Positions 1 through 8,781 of a DNA stretch of 10,576 nt are shown in pieces. Numbering within the stretch: position 1 is the first letter of the stretch; each line of letters opens with the position of its first letter. Source of the DNA: Rhizobiaceae bacterium UBA1291 (GTDB lineage: Bacteria > Pseudomonadota > Alphaproteobacteria > Rhizobiales > Rhizobiaceae); contig DBUL01000198.1 of the NCBI GenBank assembly GCA_002307905.1, forward strand, positions 1-10,576. The letters run 5' to 3'. The notes below the pieces were generated by a model, which saw only the letters and a program-made list of their open reading frames with translations, was not told where the DNA came from and searched no databases. The position numbers were made by a program, and so were the translations under genes.

Positions 1-318
1 AGACACTGCCGGCGCTGCGGGAGCAGCTGCGGCCGCCGGAGCAGCGGCCTTGACCGGTTCCGCCGAGACGGCGCCTGCAGCACCTTCGGCAATCTGGCCG
101 AGCAAGGCCCCGAGGCCGACGGTTTCACCGTTGGCGGCAACGATTTCACTGAGCACGCCCGATGCCGGTGCCGGAACCTCGACGGTTACCTTGTCGGTTT
201 CCAGTTCGACGAGTGGCTCATCGGCCTTGACGACATCGCCAACCTTCTTGAACCAGGTGCCGACGGTGGCTTCGCTGACGGATTCACCCAGGGTGGGTAC
301 GCGGATTTCTGTGGCCAT
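1..318 (-). CDS. sucB: Dihydrolipoyllysine succinyltransferase (E2 of 2-oxoglutarate dehydrogenase), N-terminal part
   Basis: SucB is the E2 core of the 2-oxoglutarate dehydrogenase complex. It carries the succinyl group on a swinging lipoyl arm from E1 (SucA) to coenzyme A. Only the first 106 codons are in the window; the gene runs off the left edge. The visible part starts [17 protein letters not shown] and forms a lipoyl domain (about residues 2-77), with the lipoylated lysine at K43 in ETDKVTVEV. An Ala/Pro-rich flexible linker begins at about residue 80. The E3-binding and catalytic domains would lie outside. The ETDKV motif and the GES(V) start distinguish a succinyltransferase-type E2 from most pyruvate dehydrogenase E2s, and the position just after sucA settles it. 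The start ATG at 318 follows GGAA at moderate spacing, a weak Shine-Dalgarno. It lies 60 bp after the sucA stop and is probably cotranscribed with it. Confidence 0.96.
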   Translation of the reverse strand, partial: MATEIRVPTLGESVSEATVGTWFKKVGDVVKADEPLVELETDKVTVEVPAPASGVLSEIVAANGETVGLGALLGQIAEGAAGAVSAEPVKAAAPAAAAAPAAPAVS

Positions 319-378
319 GATCTCAATTCCGTTGATCAGAGAATGTTTCTGTCGATGGTGTCTCGGCGGTGGGAGGCA

Positions 379-3375
379 TCAGCCCCCCAGCGCATCCTCA
401 AGGAAGGCTTCGAGCTGAGCGAGATGCTTGGACATCAGGCCCGTCGCCGGCGAAGCGGCGGCCGGACGGCCTGTGTAACGCACACGCTGGTACTTGGCAT
501 CGATATGGGCAAGCACCCATTCGAGATACGGGTCGATAAATGACCACGCACCCATGTTCTTCGGCTCTTCCTGACACCATACCATCTCCGCGTTGCGAAA
601 ACGCGAAAGTTCGTTGATCAGCGCCTTCGCCGGGAACGGATAGAGCTGTTCGATGCGCAGCAGGTAGACATCGTCGATGCCGCGCTTCTCGCGCTCTTCG
701 AGAAGGTCGTAGTAAACCTTGCCCGTGCACATGACGACGCGACGGATCTTGTTGTCCTTCTGCAGCTTGATCGGGCCATCCTTGATGATCTCGGCATCGT
801 CCCACAACAGGCGGTGGAACGAGCTTTCGCCGGCCATTTCCGACAGGCTTGAGACAGCACGCTTGTGGCGCAACAACGACTTCGGCGTCATCAGGATGAG
901 CGGCTTGCGGAAATCGCGTTTCACCTGGCGACGCAGGATGTGGAAATAGTTGGCCGGCGTCGTGACGTTGGCGACCTGCATGTTGTCTTCGGCGCACATC
1001 TGCAGCCAGCGTTCGAGGCGGGCCGACGAATGCTCCGGACCCTGGCCTTCATAGCCGTGCGGAAGGAGGCAGACGAGACCCGACATACGCAGCCACTTGC
1101 GTTCGCCCGACGAGATGAACTGGTCGAAGACGACCTGTGCACCGTTTGCGAAGTCGCCGAATTGGGCTTCCCACAGGGTGAGCGCATTCGGACGGGCGAG
1201 CGAATAGCCGTATTCGAAGCCGAGCACGGCCTCTTCGGACAGCATCGAGTTGATGACCTCGTAGCGGCCCTGGTTAGGCGCAAGGTTGGCGAGCGGGATG
1301 AAGCGATCTTCGGTTTCCTGATCGTAGAGAACCGAATGACGCTGCGAGAAAGTGCCGCGCTCGCAATCCTGGCCGGACAGGCGGATCTTGGTGCCTTCAA
1401 CACAGAGTGAGCCAAAGGCAAGGGCTTCGCCCATCGCCCAGTCGATCCCCTCGCCCGTCTCGATCATCTGAGCACGATTGGCCATGAAACGCTGGATCGT
1501 GCGGTGCGCCTTGAAGCCTTCCGGGATGGTCGACAGCTTGCGGCCGACTTCCTTGAGCGACTTCATCGGGACGGCGGTCTTGCCGCGGCGTTGTTCGTCG
1601 GCATTGTCAGCGGCGCGCAGACCCGACCACTGGCCGTCAAGCCAATCAGCCTTGTTCGGCTTGTAGGACTGCCCCGCTTCGAATTCCTGCTCGAGATTAG
1701 CGCGCCAGTCGGCCTTCATCTTCTCGAATTCGCCCTCGGAGATGAGGCCCTCGGCGATCAGGCGCTCGGCATAGAGCTGAACGACGGTCTTGTGGGCGCG
1801 GATCGCCTTGTACATCTTCGGCTGGGTAAACGCCGGCTCGTCGCCTTCGTTATGGCCGAAGCGGCGGTAGCAGAACATGTCGATCACGACCGGCTTGTGG
1901 AACTTCATCCGGTATTCGGTTGCAATCTTCGCGGCGTAGGTGACCGCTTCCGGATCGTCGCCATTGACGTGGAAGATCGGCGCCTCGATCATCTTGGCAA
2001 CGTCGGACGGATAAGGCGACGAGCGCGAGAAGGCCGGATTGGTGGTGAAGCCGATCTGGTTGTTGATGATGAAATGCATCGTGCCGGCAACACGGTGACC
2101 GCGCAGGCCCGAAAGACCGAGGATTTCGGCCACGACCCCCTGGCCAGCAAAGGCCGCGTCGCCGTGCAGCAGCAGCGGCAGCACCTTGGAGCGCTCGGAA
2201 AGCGGAACGATGTCGCCGTCCCAGACCTTGGCGAGTTGGTCCTGCTTGGCGCGGGCCTTGCCCATCACGACCGGGTTGACGATTTCCAGGTGCGACGGGT
2301 TGGCCGTCAACGACAGATGAACCTTGTTGCCGTCGAATTCTCGGTCGGAAGACGCACCGAGATGGTACTTCACGTCGCCTGAACCTTCGACTTCGTCCGG
2401 CTTGAAGGAGCCGCCCTTGAACTCGTGGAACACGGCACGATGCGGCTTCGCCATCACATTGGTGAGAACGTTCAAGCGGCCACGATGGGCCATGCCGAAC
2501 ACGATCTCCTCGAGGCCTTCCTGGCCGCCGCGCTTGATGATTTGCTCCAGCGCCGGGATAAGCGCCTCGCCGCCGTCCAGACCGAAACGCTTGGTTCCCT
2601 TGTACTTGACGTCGATGAACTGCTCGAAACCCTCGGACTCGATCAGCTTTTGCAGGATCGCCTTCTTGCCGTTCGCCGTGAATTCGACGCCCTTGTCCGG
2701 GCCTTCGATCCGCTCCTGGATCCAGTGTTTTTCTTCTGGATTGGAAATATGCATGAATTCGACGCCGAGCGTCGAACAATAGGTCCGCTTCAGGATGTCA
2801 AGCATCTCCGGAATGGTCGCGTATTCGAGACCAAGCACGTTGTCGATGAAGATCTTGCGGTTATAGTCGGCATCGGTGAAGCCGTAGGCGGTCGGTGACA
2901 GCTCGTTGTAGTCCTCGACAGGCGCGGCAAGACCCAACGGATCGAGATTGGCATGAAGATGGCCTCGCATGCGATAGGCCCGGATCATCATGATGGCCCG
3001 GACAGAATCACGTGTCGCCTGAAGGACGTCAGCCTCATTCGCCAGCGTGCCGCTGGCTGCGGCGGCAGCGTCTGCTTTGGCCTTGACCTTGGTTTCGATG
3101 GCCTTCTCGACCACGCCCCAATTGCCGTCAAGCGCGGAAACGAGGTCGCCCTGAGCGGCGATCGGCCAGTTCTTGCGTTGCCAGGAAGCGCCCGCGGCAG
3201 CCTTCTTCACATCGGCCGGATTCTCGGCGAGCGCCTTGAAAAAGGCCTGCCATTCGTCCGGTACGGAAGTCGGATCGTCCTCGTAACGCGCGTGGAGCTG
3301 CTCGATATAGGCAGCGTTCGAACCGTCGAGGAACGACGTGATCTGAAACTGCTCGTTGGCTTCTTGCCTTGCCAT
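379..3375 (-). CDS. sucA: 2-oxoglutarate dehydrogenase E1 component
   Basis: SucA is the thiamine-diphosphate-dependent E1 that decarboxylates 2-oxoglutarate and succinylates the lipoyl arm of SucB, in the cytoplasm. The protein is 998 aa, somewhat longer than the 933 aa of E. coli. Visible parts are the N-terminal E1 segment that binds the complex (SFLDGSNAAYIEQL, about 14-47); the first transketolase-like domain with the substrate histidines H297 (GMAHRGRLNVL) and H338 (YHLG), and the ThDP/Mg-binding D406 (HGDAAFAGQGVV) with NN at 438-439; then the pyrimidine-binding domain from about 645 (SGQDCERGTFSQRHSVL, EAQFGDFANGAQ) and a C-terminal domain. The ATG at 3375 gives the usual family N-terminus, but the SD is poor: a clean GGGAGG sits about 25 nt upstream, too far to serve, with no in-frame start codon between. 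A 162-bp gap containing a hairpin separates it from sucD upstream; sucB follows after 60 bp. Confidence 0.98.
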   Translation of the reverse strand: MARQEANEQFQITSFLDGSNAAYIEQLHARYEDDPTSVPDEWQAFFKALAENPADVKKAAAGASWQRKNWPIAAQGDLVSALDGNWGVVEKAIETKVKAKADAAAAASGTLANEADVLQATRDSVRAIMMIRAYRMRGHLHANLDPLGLAAPVEDYNELSPTAYGFTDADYNRKIFIDNVLGLEYATIPEMLDILKRTYCSTLGVEFMHISNPEEKHWIQERIEGPDKGVEFTANGKKAILQKLIESEGFEQFIDVKYKGTKRFGLDGGEALIPALEQIIKRGGQEGLEEIVFGMAHRGRLNVLTNVMAKPHRAVFHEFKGGSFKPDEVEGSGDVKYHLGASSDREFDGNKVHLSLTANPSHLEIVNPVVMGKARAKQDQLAKVWDGDIVPLSERSKVLPLLLHGDAAFAGQGVVAEILGLSGLRGHRVAGTMHFIINNQIGFTTNPAFSRSSPYPSDVAKMIEAPIFHVNGDDPEAVTYAAKIATEYRMKFHKPVVIDMFCYRRFGHNEGDEPAFTQPKMYKAIRAHKTVVQLYAERLIAEGLISEGEFEKMKADWRANLEQEFEAGQSYKPNKADWLDGQWSGLRAADNADEQRRGKTAVPMKSLKEVGRKLSTIPEGFKAHRTIQRFMANRAQMIETGEGIDWAMGEALAFGSLCVEGTKIRLSGQDCERGTFSQRHSVLYDQETEDRFIPLANLAPNQGRYEVINSMLSEEAVLGFEYGYSLARPNALTLWEAQFGDFANGAQVVFDQFISSGERKWLRMSGLVCLLPHGYEGQGPEHSSARLERWLQMCAEDNMQVANVTTPANYFHILRRQVKRDFRKPLILMTPKSLLRHKRAVSSLSEMAGESSFHRLLWDDAEIIKDGPIKLQKDNKIRRVVMCTGKVYYDLLEEREKRGIDDVYLLRIEQLYPFPAKALINELSRFRNAEMVWCQEEPKNMGAWSFIDPYLEWVLAHIDAKYQRVRYTGRPAAASPATGLMSKHLAQLEAFLEDALGG

Positions 3376-3419
3376 GGTGTCTTGCGAGCGTTTCCGCCCG
3401 CCTCCCGACTTGAGGTGAT

Positions 3420-3434
3420 GACCGGGGACCGGTC
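3420..3434 (-). other. Small perfect inverted repeat in the sucA leader
   Basis: GACCGG at 3420-3425 is the reverse complement of CCGGTC at 3429-3434, with a 3-nt gap. In the transcript this forms a short GC-rich stem about 45-60 nt before the sucA start codon. It has no T run behind it, so it is not a terminator. It could be a minor leader structure or chance in GC-rich DNA. Confidence 0.3.
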
Positions 3435-3484
3435 TGCCGCTTGCTTGGACCGCCCCGTGCGATCCAGTTCCTAAAACGCCAAAT

Positions 3485-3520
3485 CAGGCAGGCGGACCAC
3501 ATGCATGGTCCCCCTGCCTG
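3485..3520 (-). terminator. Long imperfect hairpin between sucD and sucA (attenuator or processing site)
   Basis: Two arms pair across a 6-nt loop (3500-3505): 3485-3499 with 3506-3520. That is 14 base pairs with a single C/C mismatch at 3493/3512. Read in the direction of transcription, the 3' arm is followed by ATTTGGCGTTTTAGG, a broken T-rich run and not a clean U tract. It starts about 18 nt after the sucD stop. Because sucA has no obvious promoter of its own and this gene order is known as one operon in Sinorhizobium meliloti, the hairpin is more likely a partial terminator or an mRNA end/processing signal than a full stop. Seen: the stem. Inferred: the function. Confidence 0.6.
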
Positions 3521-3537
3521 GTAGTAGTTAAGTGGTC

Positions 3538-4440
3538 TCAGCCCTTGAGGACTTCAACCAGCGTCTTGCCCAGGCGAGCCGGGGAAGGCGAAACCTTGAT
3601 GCCGGCCGCTTCCATCGCCTCGATCTTCGATTCCGCGTCGCCCTTGCCGCCGGAGACGACTGCACCGGCATGACCCATGGTGCGGCCCTTCGGAGCGGTC
3701 CGGCCGGCGATGAAGCCTGCCATCGGCTTCTTGCGGCCCTTCTTGGCTTCGTCGATGAGGAACTGCGCCGCATCTTCTTCAGCCGCGCCACCGATTTCGC
3801 CGATCATGATGATCGACTGCGTGGCCTCGTCCGCCAGGAACAGTTCCAGGACGTCGATGAACTCGGTGCCCTTGACCGGGTCGCCGCCGATGCCGACGGC
3901 CGTCGTCTGGCCAAGGCCTTCGTTCGAGGTCTGGAACACGGCTTCGTAGGTCAGCGTGCCGGAGCGCGAAACGATGCCGACCGAACCCTTGCGGAAGATC
4001 GAGCCCGGCATGATGCCGATCTTGCATTCTTCCGGCGTCAGGATGCCCGGGCAGTTGGGGCCGAGCAGGCGGGACTTGGAGCGGTCGAGGCGAGCCTTGA
4101 CGCGCACCATGTCCATGACCGGGATGCCTTCGGTGATGCAGGTGATGAACGGGATCTCGGCTTCGATCGCCTCGATGATCGCATCTGCGGCACCGGCCGG
4201 GGGCACGTAGATCACGGTCGCGTCGGCGCCGGTCTTTTCCTTGCCTTCTGCGACGGTGGCAAAGATCGGCAGGCTTTCGCCCTTGGAGCCGGTCCAGGTT
4301 TCGCCGCCCTTCTTCGGATGGATACCGCCGACCATCTGGGTGCCGTAGTAGGCCAGAGCCTGCTCGGTGTGGAAGGTACCGGTCTTGCCGGTCAGGCCCT
4401 GCACGAGGACCTTGGTGTTCTTGTTGACGAGAATCGACAT
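3538..4440 (-). CDS. sucD: Succinyl-CoA synthetase (succinate-CoA ligase), alpha subunit
   Basis: SucD with SucC interconverts succinyl-CoA + NDP + phosphate and succinate + CoA + NTP, the only substrate-level phosphorylation of the TCA cycle. The 300-aa length is slightly above the 289 aa of E. coli. An N-terminal CoA-binding Rossmann domain holds [10 protein letters not shown] (15-24). The ligase domain contains [15 protein letters not shown] (128-142), SRSGTLTYE (158-166) and the phosphorylated histidine H257 in [16 protein letters not shown]. The start ATG at 4440 follows GAAGGA with a 9-nt spacer. The gap to sucC upstream is only 18 bp, which fits coupled synthesis of two subunits needed in equal amounts. 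The stop is followed by a 162-bp gap with a strong hairpin, a likely point where downstream sucAB expression is set separately. Confidence 0.98.
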   Translation of the reverse strand: MSILVNKNTKVLVQGLTGKTGTFHTEQALAYYGTQMVGGIHPKKGGETWTGSKGESLPIFATVAEGKEKTGADATVIYVPPAGAADAIIEAIEAEIPFITCITEGIPVMDMVRVKARLDRSKSRLLGPNCPGILTPEECKIGIMPGSIFRKGSVGIVSRSGTLTYEAVFQTSNEGLGQTTAVGIGGDPVKGTEFIDVLELFLADEATQSIIMIGEIGGAAEEDAAQFLIDEAKKGRKKPMAGFIAGRTAPKGRTMGHAGAVVSGGKGDAESKIEAMEAAGIKVSPSPARLGKTLVEVLKG

Positions 4441-4458
4441 TGTTTCCGGTCCTTCAAA

Positions 4459-5652
4459 TTAGCCGTTGATCGCCGCAACGATCTTCTTCGCCGCGTCGTC
4501 CAGATCGTCAGCGGCGGTGATCGCCAGACCGGACTCGTTCAGGATCTTCTTGCCGAGCTCGACATTGGTGCCTTCGAGACGCACGACGAGCGGAACCTTC
4601 AGACCGACTTCCTGGACGGCTGCGACAACGCCCTCGGCGATGACATCACACTTCATGATGCCGCCGAAGATGTTGACGAGAATGCCCTCGACCTTCGGGT
4701 CGGCGGTGATGATCTTGAAGGCAGCAGCAACCTTCTCCTTGCCGGCACCGCCGCCGACGTCACAGAAGTTCGCCGGCTCTTTGCCATACAGCTTGATGAT
4801 GTCCATCGTCGCCATGGCGAGACCGGCACCGTTGACCATGCAGCCGATATTGCCGTCGAGCGCGACATAGGCGAGATCCCACTTGGAGGCCTCGATTTCC
4901 TTGGCGTCTTCTTCGGTCTCATCGCGCAGCGCGCGCACGTCGTCATGGCGGAACAGCGCATTGCCGTCGAACGACATCTTGGCGTCGAGAACGCGCAGGT
5001 GGTCATTCTTCATGACGATCAGCGGGTTAACCTCGAGGAGCGCCATATCCTTCTCTACAAAGGCCTTGTAGAGCGCCGGGAAGAGCGACTTTGCGTCTTC
5101 GGCGGCAGCACCGGTCAGCTCGAGAGCCTTGGAGATGGCGGCGATGTCGGCAGCCGTCACGCCGGCTTCCGGGTCGATGGCGATGGTGTGGATCTTCTCG
5201 GGCGTGTCATGGGCGACAGCCTCGATGTCCATGCCGCCTTCGGTCGAAACGACGAAGGCGACGCGGCCGACGGAGCGGTCGACCAGCAGCGAGCAGTAAA
5301 GCTCGCGAGCGATGTCGGCGCCGTCTTCGATGTAGAGGCGGTTGACCTGCTTGCCGGCTTCGCCGGTCTGGGCCGTCACCAGCGTATTGCCGAACATTTC
5401 CTTGGCGTGAGCCTTGGCTTCGTCGATCGAGAAGGCGAGGCGAACGCCGCCCTTGGCGTCGGGGCCGAGTTCCTTGAACTTGCCCTTGCCGCGACCGCCG
5501 GCATGGATCTGGCTCTTGACCACGTAGAGCGGGCCGGGAAGCGACTTGGCGGCCGCTTCGGCTTCTTCCGCCGAGAAGATCGCCACACCTTCGGCAACCG
5601 GTGCGCCATAGCCCTTCAACAGAGCCTTGGCCTGATATTCATGAATGTTCAT
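4459..5652 (-). CDS. sucC: Succinyl-CoA synthetase, beta subunit
   Basis: SucC is the ATP-grasp subunit of succinyl-CoA synthetase; it binds the nucleotide and Mg2+ and forms the succinate site with SucD. The 397-aa length is close to the 388 aa of E. coli. The start [12 protein letters not shown] is the family signature. The ATP-grasp part includes [16 protein letters not shown] (46-61), the Mg-binding residues in LEVNP (E207, N209) and D223 (LDAKMSFD). The C-terminal flavodoxin-like domain has [18 protein letters not shown] (267-284), [12 protein letters not shown] (330-341) and RLEGTNVE (358-365), which contact the phosphohistidine and succinate. Whether ADP or GDP is preferred cannot be read from the sequence. 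Start at 5652 is preceded by AGGGA; the mdh stop lies 32 bp upstream, so the genes are almost certainly cotranscribed. Confidence 0.98.
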   Translation of the reverse strand: MNIHEYQAKALLKGYGAPVAEGVAIFSAEEAEAAAKSLPGPLYVVKSQIHAGGRGKGKFKELGPDAKGGVRLAFSIDEAKAHAKEMFGNTLVTAQTGEAGKQVNRLYIEDGADIARELYCSLLVDRSVGRVAFVVSTEGGMDIEAVAHDTPEKIHTIAIDPEAGVTAADIAAISKALELTGAAAEDAKSLFPALYKAFVEKDMALLEVNPLIVMKNDHLRVLDAKMSFDGNALFRHDDVRALRDETEEDAKEIEASKWDLAYVALDGNIGCMVNGAGLAMATMDIIKLYGKEPANFCDVGGGAGKEKVAAAFKIITADPKVEGILVNIFGGIMKCDVIAEGVVAAVQEVGLKVPLVVRLEGTNVELGKKILNESGLAITAADDLDDAAKKIVAAING

Positions 5653-5684
5653 CGTCTAGTCCCTAGTTCTGGGCCGAGTGGCGG

Positions 5685-6831
<1,147 letters not shown>

Positions 6832-7989
6832 TCAGGCGCGGTTCCCGACGTGAAGCGCCAAATAGTCGGCGCTGCGCATTTCAAACAGCCGTGAGACAGT
6901 ACGATCAAATTCGAAACCTTCAGTACCTTTTTTCTCCGTGAGAATTTGCTCCGGCATCGCGGCGGCAGATGCGAACAACCGAACGGTCGCGTCGTAGAGT
7001 GAATCGACAAGAATAATAAAGCGTTTCGTCTCGTTGCGCTTGGACGGCCCGAGTTGCGGGATATGGTCGATGAAGACGACATCGAACCGGCGTGCGATCT
7101 CCAGATAATCGGAGGCGCCGAGAGGTTTCTCGCAGAGCTCTCCGAACGAGAAGCGCGCGGCGCGGCCGACGGCACGCGGCACAGGTACGACACGCCCCTT
7201 CATCTCGATCTCGGTCGGCACCTCGGGGCGTCCCTCCGTGATCCGCTGCCAGGCCAGGTTCATCAGACGGTCCGCTTCCGCATCGAGCGGCGCCACATAG
7301 ACGGGCAGGCTCTCAAGCTTCTCCAGCCGGTAGTCGGTGGGAGAATCGAGCGTCGTCACCTCGACGTGGCGTTGCAGCAGCGCGATGAAGGGCAGGAACA
7401 GGCCGCGGTTGAGTCCGTCGCGGTAAAGATTGCCGGGCTCGACATTCGACGTGGCGACGAGCGTGCAGCCCCGGGCAAAGAGCTCGGTGAAAAGCCTGGA
7501 TAGAATCATGGCGTCGGCAATATCGGTGACGGTGAACTCATCGAAACACAGGAGTTCGGCCTCCTCGCGCAACGCGGCAGCCACCGGGGGGACAGGGTCG
7601 GCTTGCCGTGTCTCGCCGTTCTTCAGTTTGATCCGGTGGGCGTGAATACGGGCATGCACGTCGGCCATGAATTCGTGGAAATGAGCACGCCGCTTCTTCT
7701 CGACCGGAGCCATCTTGAAGAACAGGTCCATCAGCATGGTCTTGCCGCGACCGACGCTGCCATGAACATAGAGGCCGCGGACCGGCTGAAGCGGCTTGCG
7801 TTTCTGCGCAAACATCCAGCCGAGCGCACTCTTCTTGGCGGCCGGCCTACGCTGCTTCATCTCCTGGAGAATGCGGTCGAGGTGATTGGCCACCAACATC
7901 TGGGCCTTGTCGGCCTTCAGCGTGCCGGCCTCAGTCATCGAACGCAAGTGCTCGGCGACGCTCATCGCATAGTCGGGGATGGGCTGCAT
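6832..7989 (-). CDS. zapE: AFG1-like P-loop ATPase, ZapE family
   Basis: The 385-aa protein belongs to the AFG1/ZapE ATPase family. In E. coli ZapE acts on the FtsZ ring during division under stress; the mitochondrial relative Afg1/LACE1 is linked to respiratory-chain protein quality. Walker A is GSVGRGKT (77-84), Walker B LLCFDE (146-151), and LVATSNVEPGNLYRDGLNR (177-195) is the conserved sensor region. The family's FHEFM (104-108) and the C-terminal IDHIPQLGPSKRNETKRFI (307-325) and SRLFEMRSADYL (366-377) are also present. The first ATG at 7989 has CGGAG 6 nt upstream; the in-frame ATG at 7965 has none. It lies 72 bp after the lipoprotein gene and may be cotranscribed with it through a strong hairpin. 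The family call is sure; its role in this organism is not known from the sequence. Confidence 0.93.
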   Translation of the reverse strand: MQPIPDYAMSVAEHLRSMTEAGTLKADKAQMLVANHLDRILQEMKQRRPAAKKSALGWMFAQKRKPLQPVRGLYVHGSVGRGKTMLMDLFFKMAPVEKKRRAHFHEFMADVHARIHAHRIKLKNGETRQADPVPPVAAALREEAELLCFDEFTVTDIADAMILSRLFTELFARGCTLVATSNVEPGNLYRDGLNRGLFLPFIALLQRHVEVTTLDSPTDYRLEKLESLPVYVAPLDAEADRLMNLAWQRITEGRPEVPTEIEMKGRVVPVPRAVGRAARFSFGELCEKPLGASDYLEIARRFDVVFIDHIPQLGPSKRNETKRFIILVDSLYDATVRLFASAAAMPEQILTEKKGTEGFEFDRTVSRLFEMRSADYLALHVGNRA

Positions 7990-8011
7990 GCGCAGGCTCC
8001 GCTTGGGCAGA

Positions 8012-8042
8012 CCTGCGGCGTCGCCGGAGCGACCGCCGCAGG
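8012..8042 (-). repeat. Strong GC hairpin between the lipoprotein gene and zapE
   Basis: In the transcript, CCTGCGGCGGTCGC pairs with GCGACGCCGCAGG: 13 pairs with one bulged G, closed by a TCCG tetraloop. It lies about 20 nt after the lipoprotein stop and about 22 nt before the zapE start. The following bases (TCTGCCC) are not T-rich, so this is not a standard intrinsic terminator. It could protect the 3' end of the lipoprotein mRNA, reduce transcription of zapE, or affect zapE translation, whose ribosome site lies just beyond. The stem is seen; the function is inferred. Confidence 0.6.
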
Positions 8043-8061
8043 GCCTATGAATGGTGGAGAT

Positions 8062-8589
8062 TTAGCGGCTGAGACTGATCGGCTGACCGGTATTGGTCGT
8101 GCCGTCATAACGCGCGTCGGCGGTCTTGTAGAGGCGCCCGAGCACATTGCCGCTGCGGTCCTTGAGGACAACCTGCCGGCCGGCGACTTCCCAGGACCCC
8201 ATGGCCGTCAGCGGACCAGCGCATCCGCGCGTACCGCCACGCGAACCACTGCCGAGATTGGTCAGCGTCAGGAACATGTCGCACGAGGCGCCGGCATTGG
8301 AAACACGCCAGTTGCCGACCATCGATTCCTTGGTAACGTCGAGAGCCGTAGCAGGAACAGCGTCAATGGCGGCGGTCTGGGTTCCCGGAGCGGGGGCGGC
8401 AGGGAAGCCCGACGGCGAGGTCGTACCGGGCGGCGGTAGTTGTCCCGACTGGACGGAGGGAACGGGTTGAGCTTCTAGCGGCGGGAGGGTCGAGGAACTG
8501 GATTCAAATCCGCTGTAGGACGTACGCTGGCAGCCCGCCAGAGACAGAAGGATCGCGACGCCAGTCGCCGCATGTTTCAACTTCATCAT
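8062..8589 (-). CDS. Outer-membrane lipoprotein of the AprI/Inh protease-inhibitor family (Omp19-like)
   Basis: This is a 175-aa predicted lipoprotein. A short basic start and hydrophobic stretch end in the lipobox LAGC with C20 as lipidation site, and Q21 after it favours transfer to the outer membrane. Residues 30-80 are a low-complexity Ser/Pro/Ala linker. Residues 84-175 resemble the beta-barrel AprI/Inh domain: W94 in GNWRV, two cysteines (C103, C123) likely forming a disulfide, W133 and a final ISLSR like the VTLSR end of Brucella Omp19, which inhibits proteases. The ATG at 8589 (or the adjacent 8586) is chosen because GGGAG lies 4-7 nt upstream and a signal peptide follows at once. A TTG start at 8664 would overlap the candidate promoter. 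The protease target is unknown; inhibitor activity is inferred from family only. Confidence 0.85.
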   Translation of the reverse strand: MMKLKHAATGVAILLSLAGCQRTSYSGFESSSSTLPPLEAQPVPSVQSGQLPPPGTTSPSGFPAAPAPGTQTAAIDAVPATALDVTKESMVGNWRVSNAGASCDMFLTLTNLGSGSRGGTRGCAGPLTAMGSWEVAGRQVVLKDRSGNVLGRLYKTADARYDGTTNTGQPISLSR

Positions 8590-8641
8590 CACACTCCCGG
8601 TTGACCGCGTAAGGCCGGTTGTCGTCCCGAAACAAGGCGGA

Positions 8642-8669
8642 ATTATCGCGAAAGGGACGATCAAATCAA
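8642..8669 (-). promoter_or_regulatory. Candidate sigma-70 promoter of the lipoprotein gene
   Basis: TTGATT (8664-8669) and GATAAT (8642-8647) are spaced by 16 bp, giving 4/6 and 5/6 matches to the -35 and -10 consensus. Transcription would begin near 8635, about 45 nt before the start codon at 8589. It lies just beyond the terminator-like hairpin after sdhB, which is a coherent layout: one unit ends and the next begins. No experimental support is visible. Confidence 0.5.
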
Positions 8670-8678
8670 GACACTAGC

Positions 8679-8720
8679 AAATATACGAAACGGCGGGACC
8701 TCCAATGGAAATCCTCGCCG
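8679..8720 (-). terminator. Probable intrinsic terminator after sdhB
   Basis: In transcription direction CGGCG-A-GGA pairs with TCC-CGCCG (outer arms 8716-8720 and 8691-8695), an 8-bp GC-rich stem with one bulged A and a loop of about 13 nt that can itself pair as TCCA/TGGA. It is followed directly by TTTCGTATATTT (8679-8690), a fair though interrupted T run. It starts about 60 nt after the sdhB stop. This would end the sdh operon before the lipoprotein promoter. Confidence 0.5.
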
Positions 8721-8781
8721 GTCCGCAATTACATGGGTCGCAACTGCTAAAATGCAACCCGCATGCTACCTGTCGTGCCGA

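Noticed and set aside
1504..2382. 292-codon plus-strand open frame opposite sucA
   Set aside because: Antisense shadow of a conserved catalytic region, with no family resemblance and no own ribosome site of note.
7603..8439. 278-codon plus-strand open frame across zapE and the lipoprotein gene
   Set aside because: It overlaps two better supported minus-strand genes and their gap, and its translation shows no domain.
8590..8664. N-terminal extension of the lipoprotein from a TTG at 8664
   Set aside because: It would put 25 residues before the signal peptide, starts inside the candidate -35 box and lacks a ribosome site, unlike the ATG at 8589.
8753..8765. ATGC/GCAT inverted repeat after sdhB
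   Set aside because: Four pairs only, with no T run; the hairpin at 8691-8720 is a better terminator candidate.
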